Assembly (NCBI GenBank): GCA_032358255.1
Contig: JAULBX010003221.1
Span: 62,001 to 126,000 of the forward strand
Direction of reading: 5' to 3'
DNA: 64,000 nt
Origin: Heterotrichella gracilis
Lineage: Eukaryota; Sar; Xanthophyceae; Tribonematales; Xanthonemataceae
Made by a program: the position numbers and the translations under genes. Numbering within the stretch: the stretch's first letter is position 1; each line of letters starts with the position of its first letter. Positions 34,052 through 44,900 of this stretch are shown here, one piece after another. A model generated the notes under the pieces. The model ran no database searches, was not told the origin of the DNA, and saw nothing but the letters and a program-made list of their open reading frames with translations.

Positions 34052-36227
34052 ATGGCGCTCGACAAGTCCATCAGCTTCAAAGCGGTGTTGGCCGAATTCA
34101 TGGCCATGACCCTGTTTGTGTTCATCGGCTGCGGGACTGCGGTCACCGAGTCCGCACCCAAGACCTGGAACTTTGCGACCGGCACTGACTCTTCGCTTGG
34201 CACCGACAAGATCCTTGCAGGTATTGTACGCAACACCAGATTAGGGCTTAGGGTTTCATACTATGCACTGTGCATTGGTACTTGTTACATTGAAGATCCT
34301 TGACCACTAACCCTAAACCCTTGACCCCTGGCGTATGTCACCATACTACAATTTCACCAGCCTAAACAACCGCCAAAACCCTAAACCGTAAACTGATATT
34401 GCGCTGCGGATCAGCAGGCGCATTGCCGGTGATACCAGTGCAGGAACAGATTAGGGTTTTGGGTTCCACTGGTACTGATACATATTTTGACTTGCACGAG
34501 GCACATGTGCTTGGGATACTGGTACCGCATGCTTCACCTCGTGGGCGGGTTCCAGGCGGGCGACCCACGCCATCCTCTTCCCGCAGGTGTTACAAGCGTG
34601 AATGACAACCTGCTCACCTGGGGATCATGGGCAGTCACCACCGCTCTGGCATTCGGCATGGCCATCATGGTAAGCCCTTGGGATGCTGGAGTTTCCAAAT
34701 CAATTGGAAGCTGCTTTGGGCTTGCACCATGTATGTTAAGGACACACAGGGCACACAGGGCATTAAGCTGATGACAGCTTGGAACGCCTTTTGTTTGTTT
34801 GTTTGTATGTCAGGGACCCCCTGCAATCAATGCTGTGCCTGAGGTCACAGCCTTTGGGAGCCTGAGTTTGTCCTGATTTAGGGTTTACGGTCACAGATGT
34901 AGGGACCTGGCTGCCCCCCTCCCCCGCAGATGCACAGCCCACCACATTGGCGGCAGTGTCAACTTCTTAGGGTTTAGTGATTAAGATTGTCACCAGCTGT
35001 TTAGGGTATTTACCTCCAAACTGTGCTTACCCGCAGGTCCTTGTGTACGCCACTGCCCACCACAGCGGCGGCCACATCAACTGTGCCGTGACCCTCACCC
35101 TTGCCCTGGTGGGCGCATGCCCTCCAATCCAAGCCATTGCTAACGTGCTGGCGCAACTGGCAGGGTCAATTCTGGGCGCGGGCCTGCTGTACGCAACCAT
35201 CCCTGGGGCAACCAACAGCTCGTTGGTGAGTAAACCCTTCCAAACCCTTCCAAACCCTGGACAAGGGTTTTGCTGCTGTACGCAACCATCCCTGGGGAAC
35301 CAACAGCTCCCTGGTGAGTAAACCCTGCCAAACCCTAAAAAAGGGTTTTTGCTGCTGTACGCAACCATCCCTGGGGCAACCAGCAGCCAACTGCCAAGGA
35401 AACCTAATCAAATGCCCTGGCTAATGGGTACGGGCTGTGATAGTATGTACTCAATGCCTGCTGTGACTGGCAGCCAATGCTCTTTTCCCAGTTGGTGGAG
35501 TCTGTGGTTACACGGGTACTCCTTGCCAAATGCAGCTTGAGTTGGCAATGGTGTCCCTGGAGTTGTGACGGGAATACACAATACATATTTGAACATGCTG
35601 TGACACATGTTTGATCCTCCAGGCCGGGCCGTATGCACATGCCTGGTGAACCTAATGAAACCCTTCACCCCATGCCCGTGCTGTGGCCGGGAACCCTAAT
35701 CATCACACCAGTGAGCATGCTGTGCCTTAAAACCCTACACCCTACACCCGTGCTGGTTTACCAGAACCCTAAACCTTAAACGCTTGGACGCATGTAAGTA
35801 AACCCTAAAACCCTACTCGGGTGCTGTGCAGGGCGCTAACTCCATCGCACCGGGGGTGTCCATCGGCAATGCCTTCTGCGGCGAGATCGTGATGACCTTT
35901 GTGCTGTGCATCGTGGTGCTGGAGACAGCTGTCAACCCCAAGTCGATCGCAAAGAACAATGCGCCCATCCCTATCGGCTTTGCGGTCTTCTGCGCCCATG
36001 CAGTGCTGCTGCCCATCGACGGCTGCTCCATCAACCCCACCCGCTCCTTCGGCCCCGCGCTCATCTCCGGCACCTGGAGCGACTTCTACGTGTTTGCTTT
36101 TGCCCCCCTGATTGGCGCCATCTTGGCTGCGGCGGTGCATATCGCCCTCAAGGTGGAGATGGGCCCCAGGGAGCACGATGCTGCAAAGGATGTTGCTGTG
36201 CCTGAGGGGGAGACCACCAAGGTCTAG
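34052..36227 (+). CDS. PIP-like aquaporin (MIP family), paralogue 2
   Basis: Exons 34052-34220, 34587-34669, 35037-35225 and 35832-36227 give 278 aa, with the same number, order and phases as paralogue 1. The two proteins are very similar, apart from the N-terminus, the loop after helix 1 and the tail (EMGPREHDAAKDVAVPEGE). The same changed boxes are present: NCA (HINCAVTL) and NPT (INPTRSFGPA). The two copies use different codons for them (TGC GCA in one, TGT GCC in the other), so the shared residues are not a result of very recent duplication. Intron 3 begins with three head-to-tail copies of the exon 3 end and donor, and intron 2 carries a copy of the exon 3 start. Likely plasma-membrane or vacuolar; substrate unknown. 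Confidence 0.92.
34925..34978 (+). repeat. Copy of aquaporin 2 exon 3 start in intron 2
   Basis: cgcagatgcacagcccaccac, then attggcggcagtgtcaactt, follows the exon 3 text cgccactgcccaccacagcg, gcggccacatcaactg (35046-35081). It runs straight into cttagggtttag, a telomere-like unit. Confidence 0.7.
35184..35394 (+). repeat. Three tandem copies of the aquaporin 2 exon 3 end with its donor
   Basis: The unit ctgctgtacgcaaccatccc ... aacagctc ... ggtgagtaaaccc begins at 35184 (the real exon end), 35272 and 35351, a spacing of about 79-88 bp. The second copy keeps a donor (ctccctg|gtgagt) identical in core to the real one; the third has lost it. The linker is ccaaaccc...aagggtttt, a small fold-back. 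Confidence 0.95.
35740..35818 (+). repeat. CCCTAAA-type tract before aquaporin 2 exon 4
   Basis: Degenerate accctacaccctacacccg and aaccctaaaccttaaac units, matching the tract at 30392-30446 in paralogue 1, so the insertion predates the gene duplication or was copied with it. Confidence 0.85.
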
Positions 36228-37902
36228 GGTAAACTCTAAACCCTAAAGAGGAGCTGGCGAGGTGGGAAACGAGGACGCCAGGGGGCGCCAGGGCGCTAGG
36301 GTTTAGGGTTTCTGCTCATGCTGGCCGGACGTGTGACCTACCCGGGAGACTGGAGAAACCAGCAGCTACTCCACACACAGGTGTGCGCACTGCTGCTCCC
36401 AGATGTACAATCCGCATGGGTTGCCCACTTGTTGCTTGGAAGGCGTAGGCGATAACCATTAACCTGCAGCGTCTTAGACTGGTGACCTGTGGCCTGCTGG
36501 GTACCAGTGGGTCATGTGACCGCCATGCTGGCAGTGGCTGCAGTTGCGGCGCCATGCCTTGCTTGAGTTGCAAAATATTTGCTTGAGTTGCAAATCAATT
36601 ACGTGATGCTAGCACTGCTGACAAACTGCTGAGGCTGCCTCAGGCTGCAGCATGTCATCACAAAAAATGCCCGTGGAATTCTACCTTGACGATTTTGAGC
36701 ACAGCCACATGGTTATTGCGCCACCTGTCCTGGGATGTCCTGGACAAGTCTCTCATGGGTCCCTGTGGCGCTGCCTGGCTGACAGTTGCAACATTGAACA
36801 TTGTTAGCATATGCAGAATACTATGTACTATACCTAGGCCTGTGAACAGTGTAGTTGCCTAGACTTTGATGATCAGTTGCAACAGCGCTGTGGCACTAGT
36901 GGTGAAATGTCCATTTCAAGCGGCATGCCATAATGGTTTCAACTGGCATTAAAATTTGCTAGACAGGGTTGTGACCATGATCTGCAGATTACCATCAAGC
37001 TCAATTGTATATATCAATTAAGTCTTGAGATTATCATGATGATCGGCACCGACGACATCACATGTGAATGCCATGCCGTGCCAGTGATGGTATAATTGAA
37101 TTAATATATCCATGCGTGGTCCAGGGTTTTATCGATCATGCACCCGACTCGGGCCTCGAAACCACCGGTGGGGCGCAGCAGTGCAATGTGACATTATAAT
37201 TGAAACCTTCAAAGGCTTCAAAATTTGTAAGCTTCTAATACACGGTACAATGATTCAACAGTGTTCCAGACAGCCTGCAGTTTTTGAAATCGATCTGACA
37301 CATCCCAGACTGGCACGTGACATGAACATGTTACAGTACATGTAGTACAGGACCTGCAGCCTGAGGCACATTACCCGTTCTGAATTCCAGTGACTTTGCA
37401 AATTAACCCAGTGTACCCCCCCCACTGCCACCGAAGCTACCGGGTCCCAGCGGCGGCAGGGGCGGCGCTGGCCTGGTCGCCTCCTGTGGAGCGGGTGGAG
37501 GCAGGTCACCACGGTGGGAGCTCAGGGTGGTGAAACGCAGGAGCATGGGAACAAGGCAGGGTCCGAATTAAGTTTGGCCCTTGCCATAGATTATAATTCT
37601 GAGGTTCAGAAAAACCAATTTCACAAGAGCGGCCGCGCCACACGTGACCATGCCAAAACTCGATGTATTCCATGCCAGTTTGATTCCACTCAGAGTCTGC
37701 AATCCAGTCTACGAATATCGCTATGCCTCGCTATATTATATGCACAATGCTGATAGTACTCTTCCACAGCAGCCAAGTGATCACTATGATAGAGCACTGC
37801 TTTATGTCCATATGGGTCACTCAGTGTGTACCAATCCAAACCAGTGCCTGATGGTGAGACCTCTTCTGTCCTGTGTTATATCAAACCCCTATGGATTGTA
37901 AC
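36228..37902. other. Intergenic; no gene recognised
   Basis: A CCCTAAA unit lies directly after the aquaporin 2 stop (36232-36246) and a GGGTTTAGGGTTT run at 36297-36311. The rest is mixed sequence with AT-rich patches (36990-37110) and no convincing exon. It separates convergent genes, so both 3' ends lie here. Confidence 0.4.
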
Positions 37903-40900
37903 TCAAACCCCTCCCTTGAGCCCCACATACGCCACCCTGGCATGTGCCCCTGGCCGCATGTCCCCGCCCTTCCCCGCGTCTTTCACCACCACAGCATCGT
38001 CACTTGGCTTCATGATGTGCTCACGCGGAGTCCCCACCCCCGCCCCCTCCACGCGCACCCCTTCCAGCGCCCGCCCCCCTTGCGCGCCTTTCACTGGCCC
38101 AGACTTGACCTGCTTGGCCTGCACAGAGAAGCATGGTGGATGAAATCACATAACATGGGCGGACATGACAGGAGCCCATGTGTCTGTATCATGCCAGTAC
38201 CAGATCAAAGGTGGAAATTGTCTCCCGAATACTATTGCGGCACCTGTTCCAACATATTGGGTGCAGACTCTCCTGCGAGTCGGTACATGCACAGTCTAGA
38301 GGTTGCGGCGGCATGCAATGGGCATGAACCAATGTGTAAGGGAACGTTACCGATACCATTGCCGCCACCATCATTGTGCAAGTATTATTAGGGTTACAAT
38401 ACGCACCAATGTGTATGTGACTACCCCTGCAGCAGTGATGGTGTATCCCAATAGGCTGGTGAGTGTGGCAGGGTTGCGGAAGAACAAGAAGGAAACCACA
38501 ATGGCCACAATCCCCTTTGCATTGCCAAGCACCTGCAGTGGGGGATCCAAATTGCTCATCACCGCCTTGGTACCTGTTGGATGCATCGCCTTTGCAATAC
38601 AAAATGTGAATGCCTAGTACCATTGTGTGATGCGCAGGGTATAGATTGCCCCCTCACCTGCAGCGTGAGGGCGCTGGTGTAGCATGTGACCAGGAAGTTT
38701 CGGGTCTAAGGGTTTAGGGTTTCACGGTTTTAAGGTAAAGCCGGCCCCCTCACCTGCAGCGTGAGTGCGCTGGTGTAGCGCGTCACCAGGAAGTTGGTCA
38801 GGTTGACAAAATAAGCAACTGAGCAGTTGAGGAGGAGGAAGGGGAGGAAAACTGCACAAGCCAAGGAGAGGAAGTGGTTAGCTGGTTTACAGCATTGACA
38901 ACAGGCGCTCTTCATCATCTTCAGCGTTCCTCTGACATGATGTCACAACAATGCCGGAGGTGGTGATCGATGTGAGAGGCAGGCGCAATGAGCTGCAAGT
39001 GCCAGCTTACATTTGTCGCTCTTGATGAGTGCCCAGGTGTGCGAGATTGCCTTGTCTTCCACGATGAGCATGGCGGGCAGCAGCGCCACACTTGCCACTG
39101 GTGCCATGTACAGCAGCAGGTTCATGCTGCTCATCTTCTCACGTGGGTCTGACAAAAGGATTGCCTGCCGGGTCAAGAGGGGATGCATGAGTGGCTTCAA
39201 AGGAGTTGATATCTTATATGACCAACTTCTCACGTAAATAGACAAAACGATGGCCTTCGGGGCTAATAGGTAGCGTGTGGATTGTGCAGCGGTTTCAGGG
39301 CATTGTCATGTTATACATTTACTGGTCGGTGTTGAACATGGTTTATGCTGCGCATGGTCTCACGGGGATTAGACCAGGGGCTGCCAGCAGGGCAATGGGC
39401 ATGACTCATCCACTCATGCAGCAAGCGTGGATAAAAGCTACTGATGGGTGCCTTGAGTGCCGTACTGCGGGATGATCTTTCACTAACAGTCCAATGTGAA
39501 GATCTGAGTGAGCATTGAGAAGGGATGCCCAGGCGCTGAACTGACAATATGGTCCATGCTCAGTGGATGATGCAGTGGCATGACGACAAGGTTCAGTGCC
39601 GAGATGTCATATAACAGATTTGGGATCTACCTGGATGTCAGTAGATCTCATGTATGGAGGACACTAGTGCCATATGGGGCTCAAATGCTGTAATGGAGGC
39701 ACCTCACGGCGTTCATGCAGTGCAGAATTATTTCCATTTGTGGGGTCCTTGGGCATTGAGCCAGCAACACGGGCACCATGTTGACATGCGCCCATGCAGG
39801 TGGGTTCAGTGATGCTGAGGCACGCCAGCATGCTGGACTATCTGCATGCATAGGCTTGGATGCGCCGAGCCTCACCTGCAGGACGGATTTCAGTGCCCGA
39901 TTCACAGTGGCGGACAAGCTAGCCAGCGCTCCAATAATTTGGAACGACGGCTCAGCACCACTGGCGATGATCACGCCCAGTGTGACAGGTATTAGTGAGT
40001 AATACACCTCCTTGGTTTCTGTGCTCCGCAGCATGGTGTAGGCCAGTAGTGCTGTGAAGACTGGCGTCAAGGATCCAATAGCCTGGGAAAGGAAGCAAGG
40101 TATGGCTGTTACACAGTATGCACGCCCCTGATTCAGACTATATAGATAGCAAGCAGAATATGGAGGTGGATGGGCTACTGGAAGGCACCCTAAGTGGCGA
40201 GATTTTTCCCCTCCCGGGAAAAAGAATCCCTGAATAAAAACACTCCTATTTATCTGTGATATGACATGACAGGACTGTTGCCTGCATGACCTGTATGCAC
40301 GGCCTCTTACCTGGTTAAAAGACACCGGTATGTACCTCAGCGATACGTTGCCCGACACAACCGACACGCAGAAAACCAGCGCCAGGGTTGAAATCTTCAG
40401 AAACTGCTGCTTGCTCTGAATGCGCTGCCTTGGTATGGCGTTTGTTGCTGACACCAAATAGCTAAACAGGGTGCAAGTAAGCATGTGGCAGAGTGTAAGG
40501 AATACGGGGTACCTGCAGGGTTTGACACCCAGAGGTCACACAGTGAACCCAACACACACACTTGGACCCTAGAACCCTAGAGCAATGCACACACAGATGG
40601 CAGTCAGTCAGACTGTCACCACTGTGGCAACCTGTTCCATATCTGTGGATGTGTTGTCAGCAGAGTGTGTGTATCTCACGTTTCAGGCCTCACCTGAACC
40701 CATAGTTCCCCAGGAGGTATTTGTTCAAAAGTAAAACACCGATATTAGAGGTGTACCTGTGCCAGGACAGCTCTCTCAGTCAAAGCTTAAGCACAATAGC
40801 AGGTTGGATAAAAAAAAGAAGTTTTGTGTGTAAGTGCACTTACACGTTGGCAACCAGTGAAGGGCACTTGTCAAGGGCTGGACAACCTTGGGGTCAAAGT

Positions 40901-40979
40901 TGAGGTGGATGCATGACTCCCAATAACCAACTTACCACGAAGTGACCACAACAGCAGTAATCACTGTGTTCGGCACCAT
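37903..40979 (-). CDS. TPT-family sugar-phosphate / nucleotide-sugar transporter
   Basis: Eight exons with all phases matching (40979-40936, 40756-40694, 40512-40311, 40082-39876, 39164-39011, 38851-38754, 38532-38407, 38118-37903) give 369 aa. The protein is polytopic, with about ten hydrophobic helices. Family hallmarks: [20 protein letters not shown] and [12 protein letters not shown] at the start, [19 protein letters not shown] and [15 protein letters not shown] in the middle, and [36 protein letters not shown] near the end. This is the plant triose-phosphate-translocator/DMT superfamily group often annotated as probable sugar phosphate/phosphate translocators. No transit peptide is present, so Golgi or ER location is more likely than plastid. 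A hydrophilic Gly-rich tail of about 70 aa follows the last helix. The start ATG is the first that keeps the family N-terminus. The substrate cannot be told from sequence. Confidence 0.9.
38640..38740 (-). repeat. Copy of the transporter exon 6 end, with telomere-like tract
   Basis: Plus-strand ccctcacctgcagcgtgagg, then gcgctggtgtagcatgtgac, caggaagtt (38650-38699) nearly repeats the true exon end at 38748-38796. The linker is aagggtttagggtttcacgg. The copied donor (sense CAG|gtgagg) is intact. Confidence 0.9.
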
Positions 40980-41936
40980 TGCTAGGCCTTCTGTGCAAAG
41001 CAGCCCCACCAGACGCAAGAAGGCAAGCGAACGGTGCGTGTGGTACTAGGTGGCCACCATGCCTTTCGTGAGACCCAGTCTGACCAACTACCAAAATAGG
41101 TCAACACTGTACGCCAGCTTTGTGATATATAGCGCAGCACCCTGGTCAGCACTCATAGGTGACACGTTGGTGCGCTGTCACAGAGTAATACGCTTGAGTG
41201 GTAACCTTGTCACATGCAATTTTGGGCACCACTGGTGCCCGCAGATGGCCGCAGGTGGTGGGTAGGGTCCAGAGTTGGAGCAAATAAAAATATGCAACCC
41301 GAACAAATATAAAGTGAACACTGCTCTCTATTTTTGAGCAAGTTCTTTGCGTTCAAGAATGGTGTTTTGTTGAGAATGCATTTTTGTCTTGTGGGCACAA
41401 ACGTTAATCTCATCCCCGACCTCATCCCCGGAATTGAAGGGAACGTTCCCAGGGATTTCAACCCTATGTTGCAGACACGACACCCACTTCCTGGGTGATA
41501 GAAAGCTGGCGAAACTGCACTCTCGACCTCACAAGCGTGTGTAGTTGTGCCCTCTGGAAGTTATAACCGAGCACAACCTTTGGGCGCGTGGCTGAACTGA
41601 TGTTTACAGTCTACGGCATTGCCGCATTTTCTGGCCACAGGTTGTTTCGGCAAGTGGCTCTGTACTTCCTTGGCTTTTGTTCTATAGGTTGATACTTAGT
41701 ACAGTACATACTGCTGATAGCGCCGCGCCTTCCTTCGATACCACATCGCAGGCTCTTAAACGCTGGTAACTCGTGGTACCTCTGGTGCCATTCAAAGTGG
41801 GTGGCTGCAGGTTGACAGACCCTACCTTGCGGCACCAACGCCTGAAACCTCGTCTACACTTGGCGTTTGTGACCTATATCTGTGAGCAGCACACTTACAC
41901 AGCATGCAGATCGACAGGGCCCTGCCCACTGGTGGC
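40980..41936. other. Divergent promoter region between transporter and CCD genes
   Basis: About 960 bp with no gene recognised. A fairly AT-rich block lies at 41276-41380. Regulatory elements for both genes are expected here but none is identifiable by eye. Confidence 0.4.
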
Positions 41937-44900
41937 ATGCAAAGGCCATGCTGCAGTGGCCATGTTCCACGGGTGCTACCAAGGTACGATGGTACGGTTC
42001 CACCCACAACCACCACAGCCAGACGTAAGATATGCCTGATTGGGGCCTGCCCAACTGTCTTAAAGAGCAAAGCCGCTGTCTTTGAACCGCTTAAGCCTGC
42101 CCACAGTATTGTACTGGTGGCCACTCACCCCAACCTTGCCACCACTTCCCCTGCCACTCACCCCAACTTTGGCACCTCCTCCCTTGTCACTGACCTGAAA
42201 CCTTGGCAGCACCACAACGACCTCCTTTGCCTTGTGCAGGCCCTCAGTATCAGCAGCGCATCCCCATGCACTTCCACACAACAGCTCCAAGGTTTCCTCT
42301 ACAAGGCTGCAGGCCACTCCAACCAGCACTGCTCAGCTGACACTCACTGCAGAACCCACAGCCACCCCTGCCCCCTCTCTGCAAGCGCGCCAGACGGCCT
42401 TCAGCAGCGTGCAGCTGGAGCAGCAGAAAGAGTTCGAGGTGGCAGTGGAGGGCACCTTCCCAGACTGGATTAGCGGGTACTTCATCCGCAATGGCCCAGG
42501 AGTATTCACAGGCAAGCAATTGGGGAACTCCTCTTCTGATTCCAGCTGCCTGCTTGGCGATACATGGAATTCCAGCTGCATTCAAAAAATGTGTTGCACC
42601 CCTTGTAGTCCAGCCTTTACACTACATGCTCCTTTGGTCACTTTACACCTCCCACCCACCCACACACCATGCTCATCCCGCACGCAACTCTTGCAGAGGA
42701 TATGGTGCACTTGTTTGATGGCTTTGCCATGCTGGCCAAGTTCCGCATCCAAAAAGGCAAAGTGTATGCCTCCCACAAGATGATGGACAGCAATGCATTC
42801 ACTGCCTACAAGGACACGGGGAAGCTGCGGTGGTGAGTAGCTTTACTTCTTTTGTCTTTCATACGAGGCTTTGCTTCGCTCTTTTTTTGCTGGCGTGTCA
42901 ACCTAAAAAAAATCCACCATTACTGGCATAACTGTGTTATGCATATATGCTGGTTTTTAATAAAAAAGCTTTACGTGTACGTGATTTTAATATTGTTATT
43001 GTACCTTTTTTTAGGCGGGAGTTCGGCACGCCCAAGAAGCACGATAACCCTTTGGGGTTTGTGGCGGACATGGTTGAGATGACAACCGTGCTGCTGGGGC
43101 TGAATGGTGGCAGTGCGGTGACCGACAATGCATCGGTGAACGTCATCCCCATTACAAAAGGTGGGGAAAGCAATGAATGATTGAAGGGTGATTTGCAAAA
43201 GTGCATGTCGAGGGCGTGGACTGAGTCACATATGTGTACCACGTGCACCTCTAAATTAAGGCATCGTTGCTTTTGAAGGCCATGCTGATCGGCCGGGGCG
43301 CAAATGGAACTGTGGGTGTGCCCCGGCAGCATGCATTGTGAAACATGTCAGAAATGATACAAGCAGTGTCAAGATTGATCTGCCCGGCGATGGGTGTAAT
43401 GGGGTATCTGTTAATCCTGCTTCTGAGAGGGAATGCAGTAACAATTAGTTGGCAAATTTATTGACTTTGGATGGGTGGTCAGCAGGGAATGGCGAGGTGC
43501 TCGCCATGACTGAGGCAATTTCTGGCACATACAGGATGGATGGATCAAACCTGGACACCCTAGGGCAGGTACAGTGTGGTTTGGGTTGAATGGGATTGTG
43601 CGCCGCTGGGGGCACTTGTGGTTTGTCTGGATTGCAATCATGCGGGGCCCTAGTTTTGTGTGTGTCGCTGATTGTTCGGAGTACGCCACATGGCGGCGCC
43701 TGCATGTCCATCTTTCTGCTTCAACTTACTGCAATCAGTCCATTCGTTTTGATCCACGTTCAACTGCAATGACTGCAATAGGTATTGTTTCACCAACAAA
43801 AGCTTGTTATTGGCTGTTCCAGGTTCGGTATACTGACAAGGTCCCTGGTGACCTGACTACTGCCCACCCCACCCCCTTACCAAATGGAGACCTCATCAAC
43901 ATCACATCGCAGGTAATAGCACTCTCTGCCAGAAACATATGCGCGATGCTTGCTTGTATTCTCCATGAACATGTCCTGATGGTTGCAGGTCCCTCATGAC
44001 CTTGGTGCATGGGTGAGCCATGGGGGTGATAGAATGACGCCGTTGACCCGGGTGTAGGGACAGATTGTCATAGGGTTTACAGCCAGAATGGTTCCGGCAA
44101 AACCCTACCACGCTGGAGTGCACAGCCATTGCTGCACTGCCTGATCGCAACCCAGCCCCCCGGCATGCATGTGTTGATTCAGTCGCGGGGGCATGCACCC
44201 CATAGACAGAGCTCCTGGGCCCTTGTTTGTTGAACGGCCAAGCTGACACCCCTTGTGCTTGCTTCCAGATTGGGGTAGGGTTCACTGTGTTCCGGCAAAA
44301 CACCACCACCCTGGAACGCACCGCCATTGCCTCCCTACCCCACCGCAACCCGGTGGCGCCGGCATGGGTGCACGACTTCCCCTGCTCCCCCCACCACGCG
44401 GTGCTCCCCCAGTTCCCCCTCTACTTCAACCTACTGTCGCTCATGGGCGGCCCCGCCACTGATCACATCTTCATGGACTGGCGTCCACAGGACGGGTCCA
44501 CTTTCACGGTGGTGCCGCTGGATGGGTCCAAGGTGAGGCCCCCTTTTTAATATTTCAAATCAATATAACTGAATTCAATTCACTCCTACCTCCCCCCTCC
44601 CCAGACCACCACATTCACTGCACCCACCATGTTTGTGTTCCACGATGTGAATGCCTTTGAGAGCCAGGGTGAAAACTGCTCCTTGAGATCTCACCAGACT
44701 ATATACGTCCGACCCTCCTCCCCCCTTCCCCTCCCCTCTCCAAAAGGAAAGCTTGGGCCACGCACAATGCTAACAGCACTGCCTGCCTCATACCCAACTG
44801 ACACCCGCCTCCCCCCTCCCCAGACCACCACATTCACCGCGCCCACCATGTTTGTGTTCCACTATGTGAATGCATTTGAGAGCGAGGATGGCAAGCAGCT

